In this document: positions 1-9,277 of the stretch, in pieces | How positions within the stretch are numbered: position 1 is the first letter of the stretch | How the letters are laid out: each line of letters begins with the position of its first letter | DNA from: Rhizobium anhuiense | Lineage (GTDB): Bacteria; Pseudomonadota; Alphaproteobacteria; Rhizobiales; Rhizobiaceae | DNA length: 64,000 bases | NCBI RefSeq assembly: GCF_003985145.1 | Contig: NZ_ML133523.1 | Span: 1 to 64,000, forward strand | Direction of reading: 5' to 3' | The notes under the pieces: generated by a model | What the model was told of the DNA's origin: nothing | Databases searched by the model: none | What the model saw: the letters and a program-made list of their open reading frames with translations, nothing else | Program-made: the position numbers and the translations under genes

Positions 1-445
1 CGCCTTGCCCTTCCTTCCACAGCCCCTGGGATTTGAGCCGGTCGGCCACATCCTTCGGCATATAGGTCTCGTCATGCTTGGCCAGCACGGTGTCGGCGAC
101 GAAGACATTCGTTCCCGGCGTAAACATGCCTTCGGTGACGACGCCCTGGCCCTCGCGGAAGAGATCGGGAAGGATGCCGGTATATCTCACCTTGACGGCA
201 TTGGCGCTGGCGTCGGTGACGGCAAATTCCACCGTCGAGCCGGTGCCGCGCACGACGCTGCCCTCGCCGACCAGGCCGCCGAGCCGGATGCGGGTTTCCG
301 GCGCCACCGGCGTCTTCGCCAGATCGGCCGGCATGTAGAAATAGGCGACCGACTGGCTGAAGGCGAACATCACCAGCAGCACGGCGGCGGCGATGAAGCC
401 CATGCCGCCGGCGATCACCGCAAGGCGCTTCTGCTTGCGCGTCAT
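1..445 (-). CDS. ccmE: Cytochrome c maturation protein CcmE (CycJ), 3' end cut by window
   Basis: CcmE is the periplasmic heme chaperone that receives heme covalently on a histidine and passes it to apocytochrome c. Translated from the ATG at 445 it shows a short basic start, one membrane anchor (about residues 8-30), the beta-barrel region with RIRLGGLV near residue 52, and the heme-binding motif [10 protein letters not shown] with His124 and Tyr128. It reads 148 residues to the window edge, nearly the usual length. Its ATG overlaps the ccmI stop by four bases (ATGA), so the two are probably translated together; the rest of the ccm (cycHJKL) operon should lie beyond base 1. The family assignment is very secure. 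Confidence 0.96.
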   Translation of the reverse strand, partial: MTRKQKRLAVIAGGMGFIAAAVLLVMFAFSQSVAYFYMPADLAKTPVAPETRIRLGGLVGEGSVVRGTGSTVEFAVTDASANAVKVRYTGILPDLFREGQGVVTEGMFTPGTNVFVADTVLAKHDETYMPKDVADRLKSQGLWKEGQG

Positions 446-1632
446 TGCGCCATTCCTTCCGTTGCTATGCCGAGTTCCCGGGCAAGCGCCAGCAGTTGTC
501 GGCCTTGCTCTCCGGCCGGCGGAAAGGCTGCAAGCCCGCGCTTCAGGGCGCCGGCAGCACGATCCCTATCGTTCAATACGGCGTAAGAGCGGACGAGCCG
601 CATCCATCCCTCGAAATTGTTCGGATCCTCGCTGAGCTTGGCATCGAGGCTTTCGACCATGCCGCGGATCATCTGCTGCCGGTCGCCGGCGTTCATGGTC
701 TCGGCGGCCGCCACATCTTGCTGCGTGGGATTGCCCGGGGCAGCCGAACCGGCGCCCGGGGCAGCCGGATCGGCGCCCGGGGCAGCCGCATTGGCGCCCG
801 GATTAACAGCTACCGGCGCGCCGCCGTTCTTGGCGATGTGTTGGTTGACCAGCGGCAGCCAGGGCGCATCGGGCGGCGATTGCTTCGCCAGCGCCTCGAA
901 GGCCTGGCGCGCCTCATCGGGCCGTCCCGCCTGCTCGCTGCTGAGAGCGATGTAGAAGCGGGCGCGCGGATTGTCAGGCTCCAGCGTCAGCGACTGTTCC
1001 AGCACCTGGCGCGCCTCCTCCGTCACCACGCCGTCGGAGACCGCCATCAGCGTCTCGGCAAGGCCGTCGAGCCGGACCGGGCTCGGGCCGAGAAGCCGGA
1101 TGGCATTGCGGTAGGCCACTTGCGCATCGTTGACGCGCATCGTGCGGAAATAGATCGGCGCCAGCACGTCCCAGCCCTTGCCGTCATCGGGCTTCTCGGC
1201 CAGGTGCCGTTCGGCCTTGGTGATCAGCACCGCCACATCGTTGCCGGGGTTTTCCAGCCGCGCTTCCAGCGGCTGCGAGGGCAGGTCCGGCCTGCCCGTC
1301 GCCAAGTAAAGACAGAGCCCGAGAACCGGCAGAACCAGGAGGACGCAGGCCTCGGTGAAACGGTGATGCCGTGCGGGTTTCGGCGTCTCAACCGGTTCGT
1401 CGGCAGAGACGGCGATCAGCCGGCGGCCGATTTCCGCCCTGGCGTAGTCTGCCTCCTCCGGGGTGATCAGCCCGCCACTGAGGTCGCGGTCGAGTTCACG
1501 CAGCTGGTCGCGATAGACTGCCGCCTCGCCCGCACGGATATTTTCCGCCGCCTTCGCTCCGCGCAGAAGGGGGTAGAGCAGGATGACGGCGACGACTGCC
1601 GTCAAAACGGCAACGAGAATCCAGAACAGCAT
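442..1632 (-). CDS. ccmI: Cytochrome c maturation protein CcmI (CycH)
   Basis: CcmI is the membrane apocytochrome c chaperone of the heme ligation complex. The 396-residue product has an N-terminal membrane segment (about 3-20), a cytoplasmic loop ending in a second segment (about 95-112), then periplasmic tetratricopeptide repeats (about 140-250) and a further TPR-like C-terminal part. Between them lies a Gly/Ala/Pro-rich linker (about 278-300) built from a 21-base tandem repeat. Stop and start overlap with ccmE. In rhizobia this gene is cycH and is needed for all c-type cytochromes and hence for symbiotic respiration. The assignment rests on topology, TPRs and the ccmE neighbour. Confidence 0.94.
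   Translation of the reverse strand: MLFWILVAVLTAVVAVILLYPLLRGAKAAENIRAGEAAVYRDQLRELDRDLSGGLITPEEADYARAEIGRRLIAVSADEPVETPKPARHHRFTEACVLLVLPVLGLCLYLATGRPDLPSQPLEARLENPGNDVAVLITKAERHLAEKPDDGKGWDVLAPIYFRTMRVNDAQVAYRNAIRLLGPSPVRLDGLAETLMAVSDGVVTEEARQVLEQSLTLEPDNPRARFYIALSSEQAGRPDEARQAFEALAKQSPPDAPWLPLVNQHIAKNGGAPVAVNPGANAAAPGADPAAPGAGSAAPGNPTQQDVAAAETMNAGDRQQMIRGMVESLDAKLSEDPNNFEGWMRLVRSYAVLNDRDRAAGALKRGLAAFPPAGEQGRQLLALARELGIATEGMAQ
733..801. repeat. 21-bp tandem repeat, about 3.3 copies, inside ccmI
   Basis: The unit GCCCGGGGCAGCCG plus seven variable bases starts at 733, 754 and 775, with a partial copy at 796. It is in frame in ccmI and encodes a repeated Ala-Pro-Gly-Ala linker on the minus strand. 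The 21-base period keeps the reading frame, so copy-number change would only alter linker length. Confidence 0.9.
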
Positions 1633-1713
1633 ACCGGCCCAAATACGTGAAGCGCGCCTTCATTCCAACTGCCAAAGCCGGAATGACGAAGATTTGAGGC
1701 TATAAGCCGCAAT

Positions 1714-2136
1714 TCAGAGCGGCGACCAGCTGCCGTCCTCGTTGCGGCAGGCAGCGCCTCGCGCCACGGTGTCCTTGCCGTCGACGGTCAGCGTATGGGT
1801 ATATTGCCGGCAGTTCTGCGAACCGACCTGATAGGGTGCGGCCGCGACGACCTTGCCGGTGACATCCTTGCCTGTCCACAGCACCGGTTGGCCGACGGCG
1901 GCGCCTTCCAGCGCCCGATATTCCGCCTCGAGCGCCCGCTGCTTGTCGCTATCGTTCAAGTTCACCCCGCTGCGGCCGACGATGCCGCCCTGCAGCGCGG
2001 TGATGAAGGTGGCCGATGCCGGGGGTTTGCCTGAAAAAATGCCGCGCGAAGCAGCGCTCTTCGTCGTCGTGCAGCCGGACAGCGCGACGGCGACGAGAAG
2101 AGCGGAAACGATCATGCCTTGCGAGCGTAAAATCAT
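1714..2136 (-). CDS. Surface-antigen-like lipoprotein (17-kDa / RT0821-type)
   Basis: The product has 140 residues. It begins with a hydrophobic signal peptide and a lipobox LSGC, with the lipidated cysteine at residue 22. The mature part has an Asn/Asp- and Arg-rich stretch (LNDSDKQRALEAEYRALE) and a C-terminal domain with two cysteines (about 108 and 129). The pattern of QNCRQYTHTLTVDGKD followed by ACRNEDGSW is typical of the rickettsial 17-kDa-like / RT0821-Lpp0805 outer-membrane lipoprotein family. It lies on the same strand as ccmI, 81 bases upstream of it, and is probably separate from the ccm operon. Molecular function is not known for this family. Confidence 0.8.
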   Translation of the reverse strand: MILRSQGMIVSALLVAVALSGCTTTKSAASRGIFSGKPPASATFITALQGGIVGRSGVNLNDSDKQRALEAEYRALEGAAVGQPVLWTGKDVTGKVVAAAPYQVGSQNCRQYTHTLTVDGKDTVARGAACRNEDGSWSPL

Positions 2137-2254
2137 TGCGTCGAACCACGATCAGGGGTCAATTTCAGCCGATCGAAGTGCAGCGTCCCCGTGTCAGCAT
2201 TAAGGCAAAGCATGCTATACATTTGCCAGTATCTTTGTGACATCAAGTAGTTGC

Positions 2255-3647
2255 TCATGCAACATCCTTTGTGATGCCGGGCAGGATAAGCTTCGCCTTC
2301 AACCCACCCCATTCGCCGCGGGAAAGCTCGAGCCGTCCCTGATACTCGCTGGAAATCTCGGTGACGATCGAAAGCCCGAGCCCGGTTCCGGGCTTGCTCT
2401 CGTCGAGCCTGCGGCCGCGCTTCAGCGCCTCGCGGATCTGGTCCGGCTCCAGGCCCGGCCCGTCATCCTCGACGGCGAGCTCCACCCAGTGGCGGCGTGC
2501 GCTGGCCTCCGCTCCCTTGACGTCGTCGCCGGCCTCGACGGCCGAAAGCCGCACCCTGCTTTTGGCAAAACGCGCCGCATTCTCCAGGAGATTGCCGACC
2601 GTCTCCTCGAGATCCTGCTGCTCCATGGCGACGGCCAGATGCGGCGGCGAGACGACGAGATCGAATTCGGTATCGACGTTCAGCCGGCGCATAACGCGCA
2701 GCAGCCGCTCCAGCGCCGGCTCGGCATCGGTGCGGGCGAGCACGGATTCTCGTTGCGCGGCGATGCGGGCCCGATTGAGATAGGACTGCACCTGCCCCTG
2801 CATCGATTCCGCCTGGCTGCGCACCAGCTCGCCATGGGATTTTTCCAAGACACGCGCCTCGTTCAAGAGCACGGCGATCGGCGTCTTCAGCGAATGGGCG
2901 AGATTGCCGACCTGCATGCGGGCCCGCTCGACGATGCGGCGGTTGCTGTCGATCAGCGCATTCACCTCGTTGGCGAGCGGCAGGATCTCGCGCGGGAAGT
3001 CGCCTTTCAGCTGCTCGCTCTCGCCGGCACGGATGCGCTCCAATGCGGCGCGTGCCTTGTCGAGCGGCTTCAGGCCGTAGAGAATCGCCAGCGCGTTGAC
3101 GATCAGGCTGCCGACGCCGAAACCGGCAAGCGCCAAATAGAGGCTATGGGAAAAGGTGCGCACGTCGTCCTCGACGACATCGACATTGCCGGTGACGCGG
3201 ACGCGGGCTGCGCGCCCGTCGGTATCGAGCACGACTTCGGTTTCGGCCACCTGCACGCGGTTTCCGGAGGCATCCGTCACCTGGTAGTAGCGCTCGTAAT
3301 TCTTGTCGAAGGGCGCTTCGACCACCGAGGGAACCGGAATGAGCGCAGAGCCGAGTGACGGCGACACCAGCGGTGCTGTGGTATAGGTGCCAAGCGGTTC
3401 CACCACCCAGTACCAGCCGGTCTTCGGCTGGGCAAAACGCAAATCGCCGAGCTGCGGGCTGCCGCTGAGCGCGCCCTGATCGCCAATCGTCACCGAATTG
3501 ATGACGTTATAAAGCTGCGCCCGCAACAGATCCTGAAAACCGCGTTCGGCGCTCTTGCGGTAAAGGGTGGAGATCAACAGGCCGATCACGACGAGCGCCA
3601 CCGTCGACCAGACCGTGGTCAGCAGCAACACACGTGCGGTGAGCGAC

Positions 3648-3658
<11 letters not shown>
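2255..3658 (-). CDS. feuQ: Sensor histidine kinase FeuQ
   Basis: This is the membrane kinase partner of FeuP. It has two membrane segments (about 8-30 and 172-194) that bracket a roughly 140-residue periplasmic sensor domain, then a HAMP-like linker, the dimerisation/phosphoacceptor box AHSLKTP with His255, and an ATPase domain with N box NLLENAARFA, G1 DDGPGLE and G2 GTGLGLSI. The H box ending in KTP instead of RTP is typical of PhoQ-like kinases. Its start lies inside the end of feuP (11-base overlap). In Sinorhizobium, FeuPQ senses low osmolarity and activates the cyclic beta-glucan exporter gene ndvA; in R. leguminosarum it was first linked to iron uptake. The kinase call is certain; the name rests on gene order. 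Confidence 0.9.
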
Positions 3659-4319
<661 letters not shown>

Positions 4320-4373
4320 CGGTCCGCCTTCGTCCGCTTGAAATCATCAATGTCCTGAATAAGCCGATTCCGC

Positions 4374-4622
4374 TTACATCGGAACCTTTACCGTCACTTT
4401 GCGTGGACGCTGCCCATTGCCCTGCACAAGAACGGTGATGATGCAGGTATCGCCCACCGGTTGCACGGACAGGAGCTGGCCGCCCGTCTGCTCGACGACC
4501 TGGGCTGCGGCGGCGCTGCAATCGCCTGCCACGCGCAGGACAAGGGTGCTCGTGGCGTCCGATGAGGGCGCCGATACCACCAGTCCGGCGGCCAATGCTG
4601 CGACGCTCAGAGGAAAGGCCAT
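4374..4622 (-). CDS. feuN: Small periplasmic inhibitor FeuN of the FeuPQ system
   Basis: The product has 82 residues: a hydrophobic signal sequence (about 1-23) and a small mature domain with two cysteines (35 and 60) that could form a disulfide. An in-frame TAA lies just before the ATG, so the start is fixed. In Sinorhizobium meliloti a similarly small exported protein, FeuN, is encoded directly upstream of feuPQ and restrains FeuQ; the size, signal peptide and position all agree here. The assignment rests mainly on synteny, because so short a protein offers few motifs. Loss of feuN in S. meliloti is reported to be toxic because FeuP becomes overactive. Confidence 0.72.
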   Translation of the reverse strand: MAFPLSVAALAAGLVVSAPSSDATSTLVLRVAGDCSAAAAQVVEQTGGQLLSVQPVGDTCIITVLVQGNGQRPRKVTVKVPM

Positions 4623-5055
4623 GTGTTATGCTTTCAAGGTAATGCCAACTTGTCCCGAATATGTACTCACGCGACCTGAATGGCAAATGAATGCGCTGTA
4701 ATGCAGGGCGTTTAGAACTGTTCTCGACTGTTCGGGACAGCCGGTTTCAGCGCCTGGAAACCACCGCCGCGGCAAGCTCCGACGGCCTTGCCCGGCGCTT
4801 GAAAATGATGCCCTCCGGCCTTGGTATCCACGCATTCTTCATCACCTCCCGCTAAGGCGTGGAGCCGGCAGGCCCCACCCCACGGCCATTGTCTGCGAAT
4901 CGGCCACGCCGTTCCGATTCCGGCCGACGGCAGCCGGGATAGACCGGCCGATGTCCGCGCGCTTCAGCCCGCATCGGGTCGTCCTGAAATTGTACCGATG
5001 TTTCGTGTCATTCATGTCATCATTTCATCTTTTCGTCCGATCGGGGAAAGCGCAG
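4623..5055. other. Divergent intergenic region between feuN and an MFS gene
   Basis: About 430 bases without a convincing gene. Promoters of the feuNPQ operon (minus) and the MFS gene (plus) should lie here. Two GTTC words occur at 4720 and 4730, but the spacing is wrong for an alphaproteobacterial LexA site. No clear terminator or RNA was seen. Confidence 0.5.
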
Positions 5056-6369
5056 ATGGCGCGGCGGAATGCCGATCGCCGCTTTCGCCGACTGGTTGAA
5101 ACTGTTATGTCCTTGCTGCTCCCCATTTCAGGCCGCTCAGCACCAATGCCAAAATCCTCCCGCTTCCGCTCGGCGCAGACGGTCACCGTGCTTGCCGTTA
5201 CCCAGCTGATCGGCTGGGGCACAACATTCGACATGCTGGGTGTCATGGGCCGCGTCGTGGCGCCTGCTCTCGGCCTGCCGAACGAGGTGGCGTTTGCCGG
5301 CCTGACGATCATGATGATGGTCAGCGCCATTGCCGGCCCCGTGACCGGCCGCTGGCTCGGGCGCTACGGCGCCGCCCGCGTGCTTTCGGCCGCCTCGCTG
5401 ACCTTTGCGCTTGGCCTGCTGCTGCTTGCCGCCGCAAACGGCATCGTGCTCTATGCCTGCGCCTGGGTCGTCATCGGCATCGGCGGCGCGTTCGGCCTGT
5501 CGGCGCCGGCCTATACCGCCGTCGTCGAGCGCGAAGGGGTAAACGGCAAACGCGTCATCGCCATCCTGATGCTGTTCACCGGACTATCGAGCGCCATCTT
5601 CTGGCCGATCCTCAGCCTGCTCAACGAGGCGGTCGGCTGGCGGCTCACCTTTCTCGTCTGCGCGGCGCTGCAATTCTTCGTCTGCCTGCCGCTGCATCTT
5701 TTCGCCCTGCCGAAACCGATCGTAGCGCAAGCCGAAGGCAGCACGGCCGGAATCGCTCCGGTACCGCTCACCAAGGCGGCGCGGCGCAAGGCCTTCCTGC
5801 TGATTGCCGCGGCGACGACGATCACGACCTTCATCACCTTCGGCATCTCGCCATCGCTGCTCGAAATCTTCCGCCAGTCCGGCGCCTCACCGGCCTTCGC
5901 GCTACAACTCGGCTCAGCGCGCGGCGTTCTCGGCATCTCGGCGCGTTTCCTCGACATGCTGCTCGGCCGGCGCGGCAATCCCATGCTCAGCGCTGTCATG
6001 GGCATCGGGCTGATGCTGATCAGTTTCCTGACGATGCTGGTCGCCAGTCCGTCGGCGCCGCTGCTCATCACCTTCGTGCTGCTCTACGGCTTCGGCGCCG
6101 GCGTCATGACCGTCGCCCGCGCGCTTCTACCGCTGGCGCTGTTCTCGCCGGGCGAATATGGCCTGCAATCGGCCCGGCTGCCGCTGCCGCAAAACCTCGC
6201 CAATGCCATCGCTCCCGTCGTCTTCACCGCCATCCTCGACCGCGCCGGCACCGGCCCGGCACTTTTTGCCTGCGCCGCTCTCGCGGCATTGTCACTGGCC
6301 TTCATATTGATGCTGATGGGGCTGGTGCGCGGCGCCCACGCATCGCAGCCAAGTCCGGTCGCTCCGTGA
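5056..6369 (+). CDS. MFS transporter
   Basis: The protein carries about twelve hydrophobic segments in two six-helix halves separated by a loop near RKAFLL, as expected for a major facilitator. The loop between helices 2 and 3 has GRWLGRYGAARVL, a form of the MFS motif GxxxDRxGxR. The substrate cannot be inferred; the pattern resembles proton-coupled exporters of the MFS_1 type. The start at 5056 is preceded by GGGGAAAG; in-frame ATGs at 5107 and 5146 lie closer to the first helix and 5146 is a reasonable alternative. It is transcribed alone, away from the feu cluster. Confidence 0.88.
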   Translation: MARRNADRRFRRLVETVMSLLLPISGRSAPMPKSSRFRSAQTVTVLAVTQLIGWGTTFDMLGVMGRVVAPALGLPNEVAFAGLTIMMMVSAIAGPVTGRWLGRYGAARVLSAASLTFALGLLLLAAANGIVLYACAWVVIGIGGAFGLSAPAYTAVVEREGVNGKRVIAILMLFTGLSSAIFWPILSLLNEAVGWRLTFLVCAALQFFVCLPLHLFALPKPIVAQAEGSTAGIAPVPLTKAARRKAFLLIAAATTITTFITFGISPSLLEIFRQSGASPAFALQLGSARGVLGISARFLDMLLGRRGNPMLSAVMGIGLMLISFLTMLVASPSAPLLITFVLLYGFGAGVMTVARALLPLALFSPGEYGLQSARLPLPQNLANAIAPVVFTAILDRAGTGPALFACAALAALSLAFILMLMGLVRGAHASQPSPVAP

Positions 6370-6652
6370 GAGCCCAGCCCGTAAAATCAGCCATTCTTAA
6401 TCTGTCTTGATTATCATCGACATCGGGACGAGAGCACCTTTGCGTCCACCCAACGCGACCGCTGCAGCGATCTGGCGATGAACCGGCCGCCGCTTTTGGC
6501 GAATCTTTTGAATCGGTTGCCGTCGCCTTTTCGAAAATTGAATCCGGTGGCTCAGAAGTTGATTCAGATTCAGGGCGATGCGAATCCGGATGGCTTCTCA
6601 TCCACTTGAAATTTCAACGAAATGTGGCTCGGCCGCCGGCTGCCTGGGGAAA

Positions 6653-6964
6653 TCAGAGCGGCCGCGTCACCGCCGTGCGGCTCTCGTAGTCGGCGGCAAT
6701 GCGCTTTTCCCGGAGCGGCCGCACGCGATCGATCGAGAGCTGATAATCGGGATGGGCCTTGTAGGCGGCAAGGGCCGCCTCGTCGTCGAATTCGCCGTAG
6801 ACCACGAGATCGATCTCGGTGCCCAGTTGATCGGTCTTCACATTGGTGCCGATTTCCAAAAGCCGCGCATGCGGAATGCCGGTCAGTATGGAAAGCCCGG
6901 CCCTCACCTCCTGCAGATGTTCCTCCTGCACGGTGAAGAAGACGATATGGCGGATCACGCGCAA
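6653..6964 (-). CDS. Dabb (stress-responsive A/B barrel) domain protein
   Basis: The 103-residue product begins MRVIRHIVFFTV, the usual first strand of Dabb domains. It also shows the central YGEFDDEAALAAYKAHPDYQ segment that pairs two barrels, with His86-type residues of the dimeric ferredoxin-like fold. Such single-domain proteins are cytoplasmic dimers of uncertain role, some induced by stress. It is flanked by a 280-base gap on one side and the GH19 gene 48 bases upstream on the same strand, so a shared transcript is possible. Confidence 0.85.
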   Translation of the reverse strand: MRVIRHIVFFTVQEEHLQEVRAGLSILTGIPHARLLEIGTNVKTDQLGTEIDLVVYGEFDDEAALAAYKAHPDYQLSIDRVRPLREKRIAADYESRTAVTRPL

Positions 6965-7012
6965 GCTCCTGTCAGATTTGTCAAAATGATGCAGCGACCT
7001 TGGCGCATCCTA

Positions 7013-7714
7013 TCAGACGCGCGGCGCTCCAGATCTCAGCCGGGCGATAACACGCGCGCCCCAGGCCTTCAACCGCGCGCGCATGCCATGCGCAGCATCG
7101 GGACGTATCGCCGCATCGAAGGCCATGGCATAGGCTGCGAGCTTTTCCGCCCGGTCGGTACCATTGACGATGCGGCGCGCATTCACCCAGTCAGCGGTCG
7201 TCGCGTTCAGGTGATCGGCAAGCTTGTGGCCGGTAAAACTGCCCTGCAGCATGCCTTCGATCAGGATCGTCACTGCCGCGTCCATCTCCATCGCGCGGTC
7301 GGGATCGGCAACGAGGTCGATACCGGTCAGCACGCTCATCGCCTGATAATTCCGCTTATGGGTGAGTTGCACCAGGCCGCGACCAAGCCAGCTGCGGCCA
7401 CCCTCATCCGGCCGCCAATAGGGCGTCTTTACCCAGGAAAGCCGGCCGGCGGCAAAGGCCGTCTCCAGGATTTCGACCGCGCGCCCATCGCTTTCGGCCA
7501 GCGTCTCCCGGACCGGCTGCATCGTGTAGGCGGTCTCGTGGTAAGCGGTTGCGAGGATATAGGCAAGCCAGCGCCAGTCGGCATCGGCAAACCGCCTTTC
7601 CCAGGCGTCGAGAATCGCCGTGATGCCCACTACCTGAGGCTGCGTCAGCTCTCCCTTGAAGAGTTCGCGCCGCACAGTATCGAAAAAGAAGGCCCGATCC
7701 ATGTGGACAACCAT
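7013..7714 (-). CDS. Glycoside hydrolase family 19 (chitinase/endolysin-like) protein
   Basis: The 233-residue product has a GH19-type fold signature: LAYILATAYHETAYTM with His59-Glu60, a second acidic residue in QPVRETL (Glu70), the substrate-cleft motif GRGLVQLTHKRNY (111-123), and late ARRIVNGTDRAEKLA, which is characteristic of phage-type lysozymes and bacterial chitinases. No signal peptide is visible, as in endolysins. The ATG at 7714 follows GGGAAG. No phage genes flank it, so it may be a domesticated peptidoglycan- or chitin-active enzyme. Family call strong; substrate unknown. Confidence 0.85.
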   Translation of the reverse strand: MVVHMDRAFFFDTVRRELFKGELTQPQVVGITAILDAWERRFADADWRWLAYILATAYHETAYTMQPVRETLAESDGRAVEILETAFAAGRLSWVKTPYWRPDEGGRSWLGRGLVQLTHKRNYQAMSVLTGIDLVADPDRAMEMDAAVTILIEGMLQGSFTGHKLADHLNATTADWVNARRIVNGTDRAEKLAAYAMAFDAAIRPDAAHGMRARLKAWGARVIARLRSGAPRV

Positions 7715-7750
7715 TCCGCGCTTCCCATAAATTTCATGGTTAAAACCGTC

Positions 7751-7782
7751 TTAATCGATTAAAATCTATTTAATCGTTTAAA
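7751..7782. repeat. AT-rich near-direct repeat TTAATCGnTTAAA upstream of the GH19 gene
   Basis: TTAATCGATTAAAA at 7751 and TTAATCGTTTAAA at 7770 are spaced 19 bases apart. The first contains the palindrome TTAATCGATTAA. They lie 37-68 bases before the GH19 start codon and could be a promoter or operator. Confidence 0.45.
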
Positions 7783-7870
7783 GTGTTTAAGCCACTGATT
7801 TACACACCTTTTGTCTTGTGCAATGCATCTTCTTGCCCTGAAGCCTTACCACGAAAAGAGGAGACTTCCG

Positions 7871-8002
7871 ATGCAGATGCCCGCCAATGCCCCGACCACC
7901 ATTCCCCAGCACGTTGTCGACCAGATGGAAAACGAATGGCGCCAGATTCGCCCTGAACGGGAAAATACGCGCCCGGCCCAACAGCCTCAACAACAACGCT
8001 GA
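7871..8002 (+). CDS. Small hypothetical protein, 43 residues
   Basis: The product begins MQMPANAPTTIPQHVVDQMEN and ends in a Gln/Pro/Arg-rich tail. The start at 7871 has an excellent ribosome binding site, AAGAGGAG seven bases upstream, while the longer frame from 7811 has none. It is hydrophilic, with no membrane segment and no recognised domain. It is alone between the GH19 gene and the TetR gene. The strong Shine-Dalgarno supports real translation; function unknown. Confidence 0.65.
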   Translation: MQMPANAPTTIPQHVVDQMENEWRQIRPERENTRPAQQPQQQR

Positions 8003-8123
8003 TATACGCAAAGCGATACCGATGTAAGCTCGAGCGCCACCCGCGCCCGATCAATGCCCCGGCCAGTCAATCGTGGCCGGGCGAATTTTCACAGTTGCCA
8101 TAACGTCCCGATGGCCTGACTCA

Positions 8124-8681
8124 TCACAGCACAGCATCAAGCCGTTTCGCCAGCGTTTCCAGCGATCGGGTGAAAACTGCTGTATCATCAAGCGCGCGCG
8201 ACAGCACCAGCGCGCCTTGAATGCCCGCGACGGCCTCCTCGGCGAGCGCCAACGCCTCCTCCTCCGGACAGCCAGCCCGCATCAGCGCCGAGCGCAAGGC
8301 GCCGACCCAGCGGATGAAATAGTTGCCGATCGCTGCTGAAAACCGTTCCCGGGTCTCATCAAGCGCAAAGGCGCCGACGAGGCAGATGCGGCGGCCGGAG
8401 CGGAAATAATCGTTCACATTCGCCCACATCGCCGCGATCGCCTGATGGGCGTCGTCCTTCCTCAGCGGCCGATAGATCGCATGTTCGAACCAGGCATCGA
8501 CCTCGGTGAGCACGGCGCCCGCCATCTCCTCCTTGCCGCCGGGAAAGAAGTGATAAAGGCTTCCCTTGCCGATGCCGGTGCGTTCGGTGATGCGGCTGAG
8601 CGACGTGCCCTCATAGCCGAACTCGCGGAAGATTTCGGCGAGCAGCGGTACGATGTCGGCGCGTTCGTAGAGGGTCTTCAC
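8124..8681 (-). CDS. TetR/AcrR family transcriptional regulator
   Basis: The 185-residue product has an N-terminal helix-turn-helix, EFGYEGTSLSRITERTGIGKGSLYHFFPGGKEEM, matching the TetR DNA-binding signature (residues about 18-52), followed by an all-helical ligand domain. It starts with GTG at 8681 and lies 22 bases downstream of the DUF1348 gene on the same strand. A perfect 22-base palindrome upstream of that gene (9224-9245) is the likely operator, implying autoregulation of the pair. The inducer is unknown. Confidence 0.9.
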   Translation of the reverse strand: MKTLYERADIVPLLAEIFREFGYEGTSLSRITERTGIGKGSLYHFFPGGKEEMAGAVLTEVDAWFEHAIYRPLRKDDAHQAIAAMWANVNDYFRSGRRICLVGAFALDETRERFSAAIGNYFIRWVGALRSALMRAGCPEEEALALAEEAVAGIQGALVLSRALDDTAVFTRSLETLAKRLDAVL

Positions 8682-8703
8682 CGGCGGGCTTTCCTGGTTC
8701 GCT

Positions 8704-9165
8704 CTAGAGACCGAGTTCGCTCAGGCCCGGATGGTCGTCCGGCCGTCGGCCGAGCGGCCAATGATATTTGCGTTCCGATTCCCGGATCGGCAGATCGTTG
8801 ATGCAGGCGAAGCGGCGCTGCATCAGGCCGGCGGCGTCGAACTCCCAGTTCTCGTTGCCATAGGAGCGGAACCAGTTGCCGCTGTCGTCATGCCATTCAT
8901 AGGCAAAGCGCACGGCGATGCGATGATCGGTGAAGGCCCATATCTCCTTGATCAGCCGGTAATCCAGCTCCTTTGCCCATTTGCGGGTGAGGAAGGCGAC
9001 GATCTCGGCGCGGCCGGTGATGAACTCGGCGCGGTTCCGCCAGCGGCTGTCCGGCGTGTAGACAAGCGAGACGCGCTCGGGATCACGGCTGTTCCAGCCG
9101 TCCTCGGCGAGACGGACTTTCTGGGTGGCGGTCTCAAGGGTGAAGGGCGGGACGAGGCTGGACAT
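8704..9165 (-). CDS. DUF1348 / SnoaL-like (NTF2-fold) protein
   Basis: The product has about 153 residues from the ATG at 9165, which has AGGAGA just upstream. The sequence with [22 protein letters not shown] and [23 protein letters not shown] is typical of DUF1348, a cone-shaped NTF2-like family often annotated as nuclear transport factor 2 proteins. Members are small cytoplasmic proteins of unknown catalytic role. It is the first gene of a two-gene unit with tetR and is probably what TetR represses. Confidence 0.87.
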   Translation of the reverse strand: MSSLVPPFTLETATQKVRLAEDGWNSRDPERVSLVYTPDSRWRNRAEFITGRAEIVAFLTRKWAKELDYRLIKEIWAFTDHRIAVRFAYEWHDDSGNWFRSYGNENWEFDAAGLMQRRFACINDLPIRESERKYHWPLGRRPDDHPGLSELGL

Positions 9166-9166
9166 A

Positions 9167-9200
9167 GGTTCTCCTGGACAAGGGGTTCTCCTGGACAAGG
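9167..9200. repeat. 17-bp exact tandem duplication carrying a duplicated Shine-Dalgarno
   Basis: GGTTCTCCTGGACAAGG occurs at 9167-9183 and again at 9184-9200 without mismatch. On the minus strand each copy contains AGGAGA, so the DUF1348 mRNA leader holds two identical ribosome-binding sequences, only the nearer at normal distance from the ATG. Confidence 0.9.
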
Positions 9201-9223
9201 AGCTCTCCGGTACTGAATGGTTT

Positions 9224-9245
9224 CATTGTACCGATCGGTACAATG
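9224..9245. promoter_or_regulatory. Perfect 22-bp palindrome, probable TetR operator
   Basis: The half site CATTGTACCGA is followed directly by its exact reverse complement. It lies 59 bases before the DUF1348 start codon. Symmetry, length and its position ahead of a gene pair containing a TetR regulator fit a TetR operator. Confidence 0.75.
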
Positions 9246-9277
9246 ATTGGCAAGGTGGGGCGAAACGGTGTTTCCCC

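Noticed and set aside
445..1650. Long open frame on the plus strand over ccmI
   Set aside because: Antisense shadow of ccmI; Arg/His/Gln-rich product with no domain.
4720..4733. GTTC-N6-GTTC resembling an alphaproteobacterial LexA box
   Set aside because: The LexA site in this group needs GTTC-N7-GTTC; the spacing is one base short and neither flanking gene is a typical SOS gene.
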